A stretch of 64,000 bases of DNA from Smaragdicoccus niigatensis DSM 44881 = NBRC 103563 (GTDB lineage: Bacteria > Actinomycetota > Actinomycetes > Mycobacteriales > Mycobacteriaceae). Below, in pieces: positions 49,475-58,070 of the stretch. Under the pieces are notes generated by a model, which searched no databases, had not been told where the DNA came from, and saw only the letters and a program-made list of their open reading frames with translations. Numbering within the stretch: position 1 is the first letter of the stretch; every line of letters starts with the position of its first letter. The DNA is taken from positions 248,001 to 312,000 of the forward strand of contig NZ_AQXZ01000018.1 in assembly GCF_000380645.1 (NCBI RefSeq), read 5' to 3'. Made by a program: the position numbers and the translations under genes.

Positions 49475-49990
49475 TTACTGCTCCGTCCCGGTGGCGTCGA
49501 GTGCGAACCACAGCACGTTTGCCGGAGTGTTTTCGCCTCGCTTCCACATTGCCGGGCCGAGGAACATACCGGGCGATACTTCGCGGAGTTCGTCATGGAT
49601 CTGGCGAACGAACCAGGGGTTACCGGGCTGCTCGTAGTCGAGAACGATAGTGTCTTGGCCGTCGACGACCGACGGCTGGATGCGGGTCCGGAACGGGAAC
49701 CAGTTCATGGAGAGTCCGAGCTGGATCCGGTTGATGCCCTGGCCACTCTTCGTGTCGTCGGCCTGCAGCGACTTTCCGTCCCACGGGAAGAGCGGCAGCT
49801 TGGCTGCCATCTTGACCAGCGCCGACAGCGGCGTCTTGTCGACGCCACGCACCGACAGCATGCGGCCCTTCGGCTTGTTGTCGAGTACGGCGAGGTCGGC
49901 CGGCACCGAACCGGAGCGGTAGAGAGAGTCGAGTTCTTCGAAACTCATCGACGACAGGTCGTCGAGGGTGAATGGCTTGTTGGTGGGCAT
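49475..49990 (-). CDS. Conserved protein of unknown function, partner of the GMC gene
   Basis: A 171-residue cytosolic protein, start ATG 49990 preceded by AGGAGG. Sequence elements: FTLDDLSSMSFEELDSLYRSG, KMAAKLPLFPWDGK, NRIQLGLSMNWFPFRTRI and FVRQIHDELREVSPGMFLGP. It resembles no enzyme family known to me; the second half has the look of a lipid-binding (lipocalin- or START-like) fold. It is stop-to-start with GMC oxidoreductase (two bases), so it should be a functional partner of it. Confidence 0.65.
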   Translation of the reverse strand: MPTNKPFTLDDLSSMSFEELDSLYRSGSVPADLAVLDNKPKGRMLSVRGVDKTPLSALVKMAAKLPLFPWDGKSLQADDTKSGQGINRIQLGLSMNWFPFRTRIQPSVVDGQDTIVLDYEQPGNPWFVRQIHDELREVSPGMFLGPAMWKRGENTPANVLWFALDATGTEQ

Positions 49991-50039
49991 GACGCCTCCT
50001 GCTTTCGTGGGGTTCCGAGGTCTCGATATCGGAACGCTG

Positions 50040-50054
50040 TGTCAAATACTGACA
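50040..50054. promoter_or_regulatory. TGTCA-N5-TGACA operator between GMC operon and TetR
   Basis: Five-base perfect arms (50040-50044, 50050-50054) with aatac between, in the 101-bp gap between the 171-residue gene start and the divergent TetR GTG. TetR-family repressors commonly bind TGTCA/TGACA palindromes in such gaps. Confidence 0.65.
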
Positions 50055-50091
50055 TCTCATTCCGTATTAGAACCAGGTATCATCCGAAAGT

Positions 50092-50721
50092 GTGACGGGG
50101 ATCAATCGGCGGCAACTGAAGAAAGACGAACTCAAACGCGACATCATCGATGCTGCGTTCGAGGCCTTCGCGACGGCGGGCTACCACAACACCGGCATCG
50201 CGGATATCGCCGCGACGCTCGGCATCGGGCACGGCACGTTCTATCGCTACTTCGAGAACAAGCGGGACATCATCGACCATGTCGTCGCGGACGTGGCCCG
50301 CCGAATCGTTGTGGCGATGTCCGAGGAGAACGACCCGGTAGGCGCCCGGACACTGGGGGAGTACCGCCAGCAGGTGGCCCGAATCGGCGACTCGCTGGTG
50401 TCGATCCTCAGCGACGATCCGCGAATTCCGCGCGTTCTGTTGTTCGAGGCGATGACCGTCGACGACGCCCTGCGCGGTCGCGTCTCCGAGATGCTCGACG
50501 GCATGGCGTCGATGACCGCGGCGTATCTCCACCACGGCGTGGGCCTCGGCTATCTGCGCGCAGATCTCGACATCGAGTACACCGCGAAGGCCATCAACGG
50601 CGCGATGATCGCGGTCGTCTTACAGGACATGCAGACCCCCGACGCAGCCGTCCGAACGAGGTTCAGCGACGCGATTCAGCGACTGATGTACGACGGGATC
50701 GCAGCACGCGAGAGCGACTGA
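50092..50721 (+). CDS. TetR-family regulator
   Basis: A 209-residue regulator: N-terminal HTH IIDAAFEAFATAGYHNTGIA, recognition helix IGHGTFYRYFENKRDII, then a helical ligand-binding domain that varies. Start GTG 50092. Divergent from the GMC operon, separated by a TGTCA-N5-TGACA palindrome. Likely represses the cholesterol-oxidase-like operon and itself, released by a sterol or fatty-acyl ligand (inference). Confidence 0.88.
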   Translation: MTGINRRQLKKDELKRDIIDAAFEAFATAGYHNTGIADIAATLGIGHGTFYRYFENKRDIIDHVVADVARRIVVAMSEENDPVGARTLGEYRQQVARIGDSLVSILSDDPRIPRVLLFEAMTVDDALRGRVSEMLDGMASMTAAYLHHGVGLGYLRADLDIEYTAKAINGAMIAVVLQDMQTPDAAVRTRFSDAIQRLMYDGIAARESD

Positions 50722-50833
50722 ACCGCCCTCTCGAAGGTGTGCATTTACCACCCCCTAGGTGGGCTGCCAGCAGCGCGACATGCGCCGTAGCGTCGAAGTT
50801 GACCTTGAAAGCAGCACTGAAGGAACACCGAAA

Positions 50834-51622
50834 ATGAACATCACCAAGTCCGCCGTACTTCTCGTCGCGGGCATGGCATCACTGACCGTCGCGTGCTCGA
50901 ATGCCGGAACCAGCATGTCCGGAAACGCGACTTCGTCGTCAAAGACCACCGCCTCGAGCGCCACGACCGCGAGCCCTTCGGCTCCCGCGACGAACGTTGA
51001 GACCGTCGACAACACAATGAGCAGCCCGGTCGAGACCGGCACCATCGTGGTCCATGTGTCCGACCTCGAAGGGTCGCGCCTCGGCAACATCGAGGTGAAA
51101 GCATTCCTCGTACCTGCGTGCGACCCGAGCGACCATGAGCTGCCGGCGGTCGATGGGTACCTGAAATCACTGCAGGATCGCACCGACGGGAACGGCAATG
51201 TCGTGTTCACCTCAGTGCCGCTCGGCTGCTGGTCGGTGGCGGCAACGGTCCCGGCCGGGTTTTCTCGCGTCGAGTCGACCAGAGCCGCGGCCTACCTCGT
51301 CAACGGCGGCGACGCCGAAGAAGCCGACCTCCATTTGCAGCGCGGGCTCAGCGATCCTTGCAATGGCGACGCGCTCTCCAACGCCATGGGCGCAAGCACC
51401 ATCACCATTGCCCACTGCGATGGTTCGTGGGCATTGGTCAGCGAAGCGTGCGGCCCCAATGACAGCTGCGAGAACGGGCCGGGCGACAACACCCGCATCC
51501 TGCGCGTCCAAGGCGACCGATGGGTTACCTACACGGCACTGCCGTCAACGACATGCCTGAGCACCGCGAAGCACGACGGCGTTCCCGGAGACCTGCAGAA
51601 GTACTTCAACGCGAACTGCTGA
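50834..51622 (+). CDS. Lipoprotein, unknown function
   Basis: A 262-residue lipoprotein. Signal peptide with lipobox LTVAC (Cys21), a Ser/Thr/Ala-rich linker to about residue 60, and a beta-rich mature domain of the carboxypeptidase-regulatory/SpaA-like kind (TIVVHVSDLEGSRLGNIEVK, TDGNGNVVFTSVPLGCW), then a Cys-containing C-terminal part (SEACGPNDSCENGPG). GAAGGAAC lies before ATG 50834. Anchored outside the membrane; function unknown. Followed by a long hairpin terminator. Confidence 0.75.
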   Translation: MNITKSAVLLVAGMASLTVACSNAGTSMSGNATSSSKTTASSATTASPSAPATNVETVDNTMSSPVETGTIVVHVSDLEGSRLGNIEVKAFLVPACDPSDHELPAVDGYLKSLQDRTDGNGNVVFTSVPLGCWSVAATVPAGFSRVESTRAAAYLVNGGDAEEADLHLQRGLSDPCNGDALSNAMGASTITIAHCDGSWALVSEACGPNDSCENGPGDNTRILRVQGDRWVTYTALPSTTCLSTAKHDGVPGDLQKYFNANC

Positions 51623-51640
51623 GGTCGCCCAGCAGCAAAT

Positions 51641-51692
51641 CGACCTGACACCCTCGCTATCAATATTTGTTGATGGCGAGGGTGTCAGGTCG
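51641..51692 (+). terminator. Long terminator hairpin after the lipoprotein gene
   Basis: CGACCTGACACCCTCGC (51641-51657) pairs with 51676-51692; the inside ATCAA/TTGAT pairs extend the stem to about 23 bp, loop tatttg. It begins 18 bases after the lipoprotein stop. Strongly stable in either direction; a T-rich tract is lacking. Confidence 0.75.
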
Positions 51693-51785
51693 TTCGGCCG
51701 TTTCCGTCTTGGGCTCGCAGGCGCGAGCGGACACCCGGGCCCTGCCGTAGCGCTAGTGACACAGCCGACTATCGATAGCTATTTA

Positions 51786-51814
51786 TTGACAAACGATAAA
51801 CCTCGACCATACGT
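51786..51814 (+). promoter_or_regulatory. Promoter of the DUF2975/HTH pair
   Basis: TTGACA (51786-51791), spacer of 16-17 bases, CATACG or ATACGT (51808-51814), ATG 51822: a near-leaderless promoter with consensus -35. The repeat TATCGATA upstream and CGATA inside the spacer may be binding sites for the pair's own HTH protein. Confidence 0.6.
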
Positions 51815-51821
51815 TTGCCGC

Positions 51822-52301
51822 ATGAACAAAGGCTCAGCAACCTTCCTGCAGGTCGTCATCGCGCTCCTCGGCCTGGGCACCCTCGCCCTCATGCTGTGGG
51901 AGCCGCACCTCGAGGGTCGGAACGCCCACGCGACGACGTTCGAGATCTACTTCCACGATCCCTTCCTCATGTGCGCATACATCGCCTCGATCCCCGTCTT
52001 CTTCGCGGTCTACCAGGCGATCAAGGTGATCGGATATGCCGGCCGCAACGAAATGTTCACGCCGCAGGCGGTGAAGGCGCTGCGAACCATCAAGTTCTGC
52101 GGGATCGCCGTGATCGGGTTCGCCGCCTGTTTCGAGGTCTACATCTTCTTGAACACCACGTCGGACGACAAAGCGGGCGGAGTCTTCATCGGAGTCCTCA
52201 TCGCCTTCATCTCGACCGTCATCGCAGCCGCCGCGAACATGTTCCAGCGCATCTTGCAGAACGGCGTGGACCTGAAGTCCGAAAACGATCTGACGGTGTG
52301 A
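51822..52301 (+). CDS. DUF2975 membrane protein
   Basis: A 159-residue membrane protein of the DUF2975 family with four helices (from about residue 8, 46, 90, 120). Such proteins are almost always encoded beside a small Cro/C1-type HTH (YozG-like), as here. Role unknown; the pair is thought to sense membrane state or act with a regulator. ATG 51822 follows a -35/-10 promoter and has no Shine-Dalgarno. Confidence 0.85.
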   Translation: MNKGSATFLQVVIALLGLGTLALMLWEPHLEGRNAHATTFEIYFHDPFLMCAYIASIPVFFAVYQAIKVIGYAGRNEMFTPQAVKALRTIKFCGIAVIGFAACFEVYIFLNTTSDDKAGGVFIGVLIAFISTVIAAAANMFQRILQNGVDLKSENDLTV

Positions 52302-52308
52302 GGCCGCC

Positions 52309-52515
52309 ATGGCAATGATCATCAACATCGACGTCATGTTGGCCAAGCGGAAAATGAGCGTGACCGAGCTGGCCGAACGAGTCGGAATCACCATCGCCAA
52401 CATTTCCGTTCTGAAGAACGGCAAGGCCAAAGCGATCCGGTTCTCGACCTTGGAAGCGATCTGCGAAGCGCTGGACTGTCAGCCCGGCGACATCCTGGAG
52501 TACAAGAAGGATTGA
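52309..52515 (+). CDS. YozG-like Cro/C1-type HTH regulator
   Basis: A 68-residue xenobiotic-response-type HTH: LAKRKMSVTELAERVGITIAN is the HTH, then LKNGKAKAIRFSTLEAICEALD and the tail QPGDILEY. This short form pairs with DUF2975 genes; here it starts 7 bases after the DUF2975 stop. Likely autoregulates the pair. Confidence 0.88.
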   Translation: MAMIINIDVMLAKRKMSVTELAERVGITIANISVLKNGKAKAIRFSTLEAICEALDCQPGDILEYKKD

Positions 52516-52522
52516 AACCGGG

Positions 52523-53539
52523 TCACCGGCCGGCGAGCACTCCGGCGTGCCGTTCCGGGATGCGCCCAGCCCGGGCCATCCACGCGATCTGGTCGGCGAT
52601 CGTGTTGACGAACGGCCGGGCCCGGACACCGAGTGTCTCGTCGAAAAGGCCGGTGAAGTCGGTGTCCCGGACCGACAGTTCGACCGCCTCGAGGTCAGCC
52701 GGGTAATGCCAGTCGCCGGGAATCCGAGGCTGCACCGCAGCGATGGTCTTGACCACCGTTCGGGCGACGGGAGTCGGCAGTTTCAGGTGCCGAAGACGCC
52801 GTCCGGTCGCGGCGTTGACCGCGGCGAACAGCACGTCACCGTCGACATGCGTGCCCGGAACAACCAATCGCCGCGGACCCAGTCCCGGTTCCATCGCCGC
52901 AGCGATGACGGCGGCAACCTCGCGAACGTCGACCGCGTGCGCGGCCCCCTGGGGGAACGCCCCAAGTGCACCGCGCAGAATCCATTTGACCCGCTCGGTC
53001 TGCTCACCGTTGTACGGGTCGTCCGGCCCGTACACGGTTCCGGGATAAACGGTCACCACCGGTGCGCCCTGGTCCTGAAAGGCGCGAGCGACCTTCTCGG
53101 ACTCGACCTTCGATCGCGAATAGGGCAGCGTGACATCGCCGAGCGGAAGCGACGAGTCGGTGCCACCGAAGCGCGTCAGCGCAACGGTGCTCGAGATGTG
53201 CAGGATCGGGTCGAGTTTGCGGGCGACCGCGGCGCCGAGAACCACCTGGGCGGCGGCAACGTTGGTATTCCCCATGACCTCTGCATCGGCAGCGTTGAGC
53301 GAATAGATCGCAGCCGAGTGCAGCACCGCGTCGCACCCGTCCAAGGCGCTGGCGACCGCCGCCTCGTCGAGAATGTCTCCGACCACGAGGTCGGTGGGGA
53401 CGATTCCAAAGGGCGCAAAGGAGCGCGGCACCTGGTCAGGGCGCCGTACCAGCAGTCGCACCTCGTGTCCGGCCCGCATGAGCGCGGCGGTGGCGTGCGA
53501 TCCGACAAAACCGGTCGCACCCGTGACCATGACCTTCAT
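52523..53539 (-). CDS. NAD-dependent epimerase/dehydratase (extended SDR)
   Basis: A 338-residue extended SDR: GATGFVGSH at 8-16 binds NAD(P), HISSTVAL and PYSRSKVESEK give the catalytic Ser, Tyr and Lys, and VYPGTVYGPDDPY matches the substrate loop. It resembles actinobacterial dihydroflavonol-reductase/steroid-type dehydrogenases. ATG 53539 is at the start of the frame; the stop is 7 bases from the HTH gene. Substrate unknown. Confidence 0.85.
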   Translation of the reverse strand: MKVMVTGATGFVGSHATAALMRAGHEVRLLVRRPDQVPRSFAPFGIVPTDLVVGDILDEAAVASALDGCDAVLHSAAIYSLNAADAEVMGNTNVAAAQVVLGAAVARKLDPILHISSTVALTRFGGTDSSLPLGDVTLPYSRSKVESEKVARAFQDQGAPVVTVYPGTVYGPDDPYNGEQTERVKWILRGALGAFPQGAAHAVDVREVAAVIAAAMEPGLGPRRLVVPGTHVDGDVLFAAVNAATGRRLRHLKLPTPVARTVVKTIAAVQPRIPGDWHYPADLEAVELSVRDTDFTGLFDETLGVRARPFVNTIADQIAWMARAGRIPERHAGVLAGR

Positions 53540-53581
53540 GAGGCCGATCCTCGCAGATCGGGGGCGGTGGGAAGGCGAAAC

Positions 53582-55414
53582 CTAGCCCGCCTCTTGCCCT
53601 TCTGCGTCTCCCGTCGCCGTGTGGTGCCGGCTGAGCATCTGCGAGAACTCCGAGACGTTGTTGGCGTCCGGATCGGATTCACTTCTCGACAGGTAAGGCA
53701 AGACCTTTGTCTGCACACCGCGCTTCTGCCAGTTCCAGATCGGGGCGAGCCGATCGTCTTCGTGGAGAATCCGCACGAGTGTTCGCAGGCGTTCGACGTC
53801 GAAGTCGTTGCCGAGACTCCCCAGATGTTCGAAGGCACCAACCGGGGAGACGCCTCTCCGCGGATCGACCTGATCGGGCGGAAAAGCTTTCAGCAGATCG
53901 GTCGCCGTCCGGATACCGAACCGGCGCAACGCCGCACGATCGTCCGGGCTGTCGAGCCGCACATACAGCAGGGATTGGTCGAGCCAGTCCACGAGACGTT
54001 CCACCGGAGCTCTGGTGTGCAACATGACGTCGACCAGTTTCATGGACGCCATGTTCTGGATGTCCTCGATACCGAGTTCGATGAACCGGTTTTGGTACCA
54101 CACGTTCAAACCGTCGAGCTGATAGAGCGGTAGCCGCTCGTCCGGGATCAGGTTCACACCCGCGAGAGTTCGCGCTGCCAGTCGGTACAGCGCCTTGAGG
54201 AAGATGACCGGAAAGATGCCGGCCACGAAAGCCGCCACGAGCTCCCACTGTCCCTCTGACCACGCGGTCGCCCGGAACGCCTCGTAGATCGCTGTGGTGG
54301 TCACCAGAGCCACAAAGATTCGCAGGACCGCGCTGACATAAGCGCTCGCCCGCAAGTCGCTCTGAAAGAACCGCCGGAGCAGGTCCTGGGCCGTGAAGAT
54401 ATACGCCCCGATGAACGCGAATTTCAGCATGTCGAACAATTCGGGCGCGGCAACCCGATCGATGAAATTGACCTTGTGGACCACCACGCTCCACCCCACG
54501 GCCATCACCGCGGTCGCCATGAATACGGGGAACAGGGTGTCGCCGTGGAGGGAGTAGTCGCCGTTCTTCGGCGTGCCCGCGAGCGATCGCGCGAAGGTTT
54601 CCGATACCGACTTTCCGTAGTACGCATCGAACTTCAGCTGATAGATGGTCCGCCCCTGACGTTCGGTCAGATAGCCGCCGGAGTCCAGCCATTCCAGGAA
54701 GAAGCAGGAACTGCGCGGTGGGCGCGGCAGGTACTCGGTCCGATCCCATCCCAGTCGATGCAGGTGGAGGACGTATTCGCTCCACAATGCGCCCGCGCGC
54801 TGGCCCAGGAATCGGATGAACAGCCAGCCGGGAAGAAACGACAGACACAGGACCGCGAAGACTTTCAGTGCACACGCGAGAAATCCATCCGCCATGACCA
54901 CCGATACGACGATTGGCATTCCGGCGACCACCGCGGTGATGATCGCCGCCGCCCAGCGTTCCCATGCCGATCCAGACCGGACAGTGGCGATGAGTCCGTG
55001 GCGATTCGCCTGTTCCAGGAACTCGGGCGCGTGCGCTTCGATAAGCGAGGCGAGCGCTAACAATGCCGGTGGGTGCGCGGCCTCGACACACGAGCCCAAC
55101 GCATTGGCGAAAAGGTCGAATCGCAGCAGTTCCTCTTCGGTCTCCACTTCATCGTTGTTCAGCGAGAACAATTGCTCGAAGAGACGAGGATGCTGCTTGA
55201 AGATGCTGGCGAGTTCCTGCCACGCGCTCTCCTCGAATCGGAGCATTCGCGCCCCGAACACGAAGCCAGGCGGGAGCAGTCGCTTGTCGTCGATGTCAGC
55301 GAACGCACGGTGCCCGTCGACCTTCTGCGGCAGCACGCGCGCGAGGTAGTGGGCGAGGAGCTGCACTTGATCCGCACTGCTCCCCGCCGAACCCGGGTGT
55401 TGGGAAATGGCCAT
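53582..55414 (-). CDS. Large membrane protein with helix-hairpin-helix-like C terminus
   Basis: A 610-residue protein of unknown family. Cytosolic N-terminal helical region (1-150), membrane pairs at about 155-200, 300-320, 330-350, 365-390 and 400-425, and a soluble C-terminal part (430-610) containing two helix-hairpin-helix-like repeats (IELGIEDIQNMAS, RRFGIRTATDLLKAF). Features such as NVWYQNRFIELG and CFFLEWLDSGGYL occur, but I cannot name it. GAGGGA lies before ATG 55414. Alone in its transcription unit. Confidence 0.6.
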   Translation of the reverse strand: MAISQHPGSAGSSADQVQLLAHYLARVLPQKVDGHRAFADIDDKRLLPPGFVFGARMLRFEESAWQELASIFKQHPRLFEQLFSLNNDEVETEEELLRFDLFANALGSCVEAAHPPALLALASLIEAHAPEFLEQANRHGLIATVRSGSAWERWAAAIITAVVAGMPIVVSVVMADGFLACALKVFAVLCLSFLPGWLFIRFLGQRAGALWSEYVLHLHRLGWDRTEYLPRPPRSSCFFLEWLDSGGYLTERQGRTIYQLKFDAYYGKSVSETFARSLAGTPKNGDYSLHGDTLFPVFMATAVMAVGWSVVVHKVNFIDRVAAPELFDMLKFAFIGAYIFTAQDLLRRFFQSDLRASAYVSAVLRIFVALVTTTAIYEAFRATAWSEGQWELVAAFVAGIFPVIFLKALYRLAARTLAGVNLIPDERLPLYQLDGLNVWYQNRFIELGIEDIQNMASMKLVDVMLHTRAPVERLVDWLDQSLLYVRLDSPDDRAALRRFGIRTATDLLKAFPPDQVDPRRGVSPVGAFEHLGSLGNDFDVERLRTLVRILHEDDRLAPIWNWQKRGVQTKVLPYLSRSESDPDANNVSEFSQMLSRHHTATGDAEGQEAG

Positions 55415-55594
55415 GTCGATCCCTCAACGATCCAGCGCACAACGGGTACTTCCGACTTCAGATTCGGCGTTTTCGGGGGCTGGGAAATCAGTACCGACTA
55501 CTCATATTCGGCGCGAGACCTACGCACATTGAGCGCTTGAGGCGCCGACGTAGAATGTGGATTGCATTCTCATTCATCGGACGTGCGAGGGGCG

Positions 55595-56476
55595 ATGGAC
55601 GACCTTCTCGATCCACTGCAAAACCCGGTGACCTATGCGATCCCTTTCTTTCTCCTCGCGCTTGGAATCGAAATCGCCGCGCTCGCCTGGGGCGACCACA
55701 AAGACAAGACCGGCTACGAGTTCAAAGACGCTCGCGCCTCGCTGAGCATGGGCGTCGGGTCGATCCTGTTCCTGACTCTGTTCAAGATCGCGTCGTTCTT
55801 CCTGTTCTCGGCGGTCTATGTCTGGATCGCACCGTGGCACCTCGACACCGGAACGTGGTGGTACTGGGTCGGTGTGCTGGTCGGACTCGATTTCTTCTAC
55901 TACTGGAACCACCGATTCGTCCATCGCGTGAACATCGGATGGGCGGCACATCAGTCGCACCACTCGAGCGAGTACATGAACCTCGGCACGGCGTTGCGGC
56001 AGAAATGGAATCCGTGGTCGGAGGCCATCTTCTGGCTGCCGCTGCCGCTTTTGGGCTTCGCGCCGTGGACGCTGTACGTCTCGTTCGGATTCAACCTGAT
56101 CTACCAGTTCTGGATTCACACCGAGCTGATCGGCAAGCTTCCGCGCCCGATCGAATTCATCTTCAATACGCCGTCACACCATCGCGTTCACCACGGTTCC
56201 GACCCGGAGTATCTGGACAAGAATTACGCCGGCATTCTGATCATCTGGGACCGAATGTTCGGCAGCTTCCAGCCCGAACGCCAACGACCAACCTATGGAT
56301 TGACGAAACCGGTCAATACGTACAACGTGCTGACGCTCGAATACGGCGCGTACCGGCAGATCTACCGCGATGTCCGGTCAGCGACCAACTGGCGCGATCG
56401 ACTGCATTGCATCTTCGGGCCGCCGGGGCGGCAGGCAATGGGGGACCCTAACCAACCGCAGAAGACCTCCCCGTAA
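55595..56476 (+). CDS. Sterol-desaturase/fatty-acid-hydroxylase family membrane enzyme
   Basis: A 293-residue membrane diiron oxygenase of the fatty-acid hydroxylase family with its His boxes HRFVHR, HQSHHSSEYMN and HHRVHH, and four to five membrane helices. Acts on a lipid or sterol. Start ATG 55595 with GAGGGG is preferred over an upstream ATG. It ends in overlap (29 bp) with the convergent maleylpyruvate-isomerase-like gene. Confidence 0.88.
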   Translation: MDDLLDPLQNPVTYAIPFFLLALGIEIAALAWGDHKDKTGYEFKDARASLSMGVGSILFLTLFKIASFFLFSAVYVWIAPWHLDTGTWWYWVGVLVGLDFFYYWNHRFVHRVNIGWAAHQSHHSSEYMNLGTALRQKWNPWSEAIFWLPLPLLGFAPWTLYVSFGFNLIYQFWIHTELIGKLPRPIEFIFNTPSHHRVHHGSDPEYLDKNYAGILIIWDRMFGSFQPERQRPTYGLTKPVNTYNVLTLEYGAYRQIYRDVRSATNWRDRLHCIFGPPGRQAMGDPNQPQKTSP

Positions 56477-57035
56477 TCGTCAACAGGATGTCCTTCGCCG
56501 ACATCTCGACATCAACTCCCGAACCGAACGAGACCTCGGCATCCGTCGCGACCAGGCGCCGTCCGCCGAGGTCCACGCCGAAGAAGTCCTGACTACGCTG
56601 CGTCGAGTTCTGGAGTACCAACGCAATTCGCTCGGCCGGTGCCTCGGGGAGTCCCAGCGGCTCAGTGAAGTCGAGGCCATGGATCACGTCATGGCTCAGC
56701 GCTCCGACTCGTCCTCCACCCGGCGGAGACCACGGATGATCGATATTGCGGCGAAGCAACTCGACGAGCTCAGCGGTCGTCGTTGACTCGGCAAAGCGAC
56801 GAGCGTCTCGATCGGCATAGCGGTTGAAGTCGAACCGGGCACGCGCCATCCCCGTCGCAAAGTGCAGGGGTTTGGTGCGGAACGGCATGGTCATGTGTGC
56901 GACCACCTCGCTCACCGTCCATCCGTCACACAATGACGGCGTGTTCCATTGCTCGGGCGTCAGGGTCTCGAGCAAGGCAACGAGACGTGCTCGCTCGGAA
57001 CGGATTTCGCTGATGATTCGGTCTTCTTCGGACAT
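56448..57035 (-). CDS. Maleylpyruvate isomerase/DinB-fold mycothiol-type protein
   Basis: A 195-residue four-helix DinB/MDMPI-fold protein of the actinobacterial TIGR03083/85 groups. Metal/substrate motif SLCDGWTVSEVVAHM near residue 34-48 (His47) and DVIHGLDF (His119) form the site. These proteins use mycothiol, supporting an actinobacterial host. ATG 57035; downstream of the sigma factor by 65 bp containing an inverted repeat. Confidence 0.8.
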   Translation of the reverse strand: MSEEDRIISEIRSERARLVALLETLTPEQWNTPSLCDGWTVSEVVAHMTMPFRTKPLHFATGMARARFDFNRYADRDARRFAESTTTAELVELLRRNIDHPWSPPGGGRVGALSHDVIHGLDFTEPLGLPEAPAERIALVLQNSTQRSQDFFGVDLGGRRLVATDAEVSFGSGVDVEMSAKDILLTITGRSSAVG

Positions 57036-57053
57036 GTTCGTGGTCTCCTCGTG

Positions 57054-57084
57054 GTGCGGTTGTCATTCGTTGTACGAACCGCAC
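57054..57084. promoter_or_regulatory. GTGCGGTT-N15-AACCGCAC inverted repeat
   Basis: Perfect eight-base arms (57054-57061, 57077-57084) between the sigma factor stop and the isomerase-like start. It may be a weak terminator for the sigma gene or an operator for the gene downstream; no choice can be made. Confidence 0.4.
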
Positions 57085-57100
57085 GACAGAAACTCATCGG

Positions 57101-58039
57101 TCAGAGCGAAATTGGCAGCCCGAATTCGGCGAAGCGGTCGCCAGTCCCGAGGAACGTCACAATCTCGGCGATCTGTCCCTCGCGGCACTCGATGGCGATC
57201 AGGGCGAATGGTCGGAGCACCCCGTTGTCGGGGCGGTACTGCCCGAAGCCGGGGCAGCCGTTGACGTTGGTCGGGAGCAATCGGTCTCCGGCACAGGCGT
57301 CGCTGGACGTCACCAACTGAGCGATCGCCACGCCGCCGCGCAGCCACCAGGCGAACGGTGGCATCGAGGTCACCGCGTCATCCCGGAGAACCTCGACCAT
57401 CGCTGCTAGATCGTGGTTCACGAAGGCTGCGACGTATCGGTCAAGCAACTCCTGCTGGGACGAGTCGAAGTCATCCAGCGGTTGCAAACGATTGCTGTCG
57501 AGCGTGGCACGCGCACGCTGCAGTGCGCTGTTGACGGACGCGACCGTCGAATCGGTCATGTCGGCGCATTCCTGCGCCGAATAGGCCAAGACGTCTCGGA
57601 GGACGAGCACAACCCGCTGCCGAGGTGGAAGTCGCTGCAGCAGAGCCACGAACGCAATCCGCACGGACTCCCGCTCGACGAGAGTGTCGGCCGGATCGGC
57701 AGTACCGAAGAGCCGCGTGCCCGGCATCGGGTCAACCCAACGACTCTCCGGGAGAGGAACCCCGATATCAGCGCTGCTCGCCGCCGGTCCGAGATCCATC
57801 GGCAGCGCCCGGCGGTCCGCGCCACGCAACATGTCGATGCAGATATTGGTCGCGATCCGATGCACCCAGGTCGTCAGCTTGGCGCGCGCCGCGTCATGCT
57901 CGTGCAGTCGAGCGTTGGCGCGGATGATCGTCTCCTGCACCGCATCGTCGGTGTCAGCGGCAGAACCAAGAATTCGATAGCAGTACCGGGTGAGCGGAAG
58001 CCGCAGGGCTTCCAACTCGTCGATACCAACCGTCGTCAC
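57101..58039 (-). CDS. ECF sigma factor with C-terminal SnoaL-like domain
   Basis: A 312-residue sigma factor: region 2 (about 15-80, DAVQETIIRANARL, TWVHRIATNICIDMLRG), region 4 with HTH (VALLQRLPPRQRVVLVLRD and SAQECADMTDSTVASVNSAL), and a 110-residue NTF2/SnoaL-like tail (LLDRYVAAFVNHDLAAMVEVLRDD onward). This layout matches ECF41/SigG-type factors, where the tail holds activity. No anti-sigma gene adjoins. Start GTG 58039 is chosen; the frame opens further upstream inside the neighbouring gene. Confidence 0.88.
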   Translation of the reverse strand: MTTVGIDELEALRLPLTRYCYRILGSAADTDDAVQETIIRANARLHEHDAARAKLTTWVHRIATNICIDMLRGADRRALPMDLGPAASSADIGVPLPESRWVDPMPGTRLFGTADPADTLVERESVRIAFVALLQRLPPRQRVVLVLRDVLAYSAQECADMTDSTVASVNSALQRARATLDSNRLQPLDDFDSSQQELLDRYVAAFVNHDLAAMVEVLRDDAVTSMPPFAWWLRGGVAIAQLVTSSDACAGDRLLPTNVNGCPGFGQYRPDNGVLRPFALIAIECREGQIAEIVTFLGTGDRFAEFGLPISL

Positions 58040-58070
58040 ACCGCAAGCCTGCCAGAAGGGTGTGCGTACG

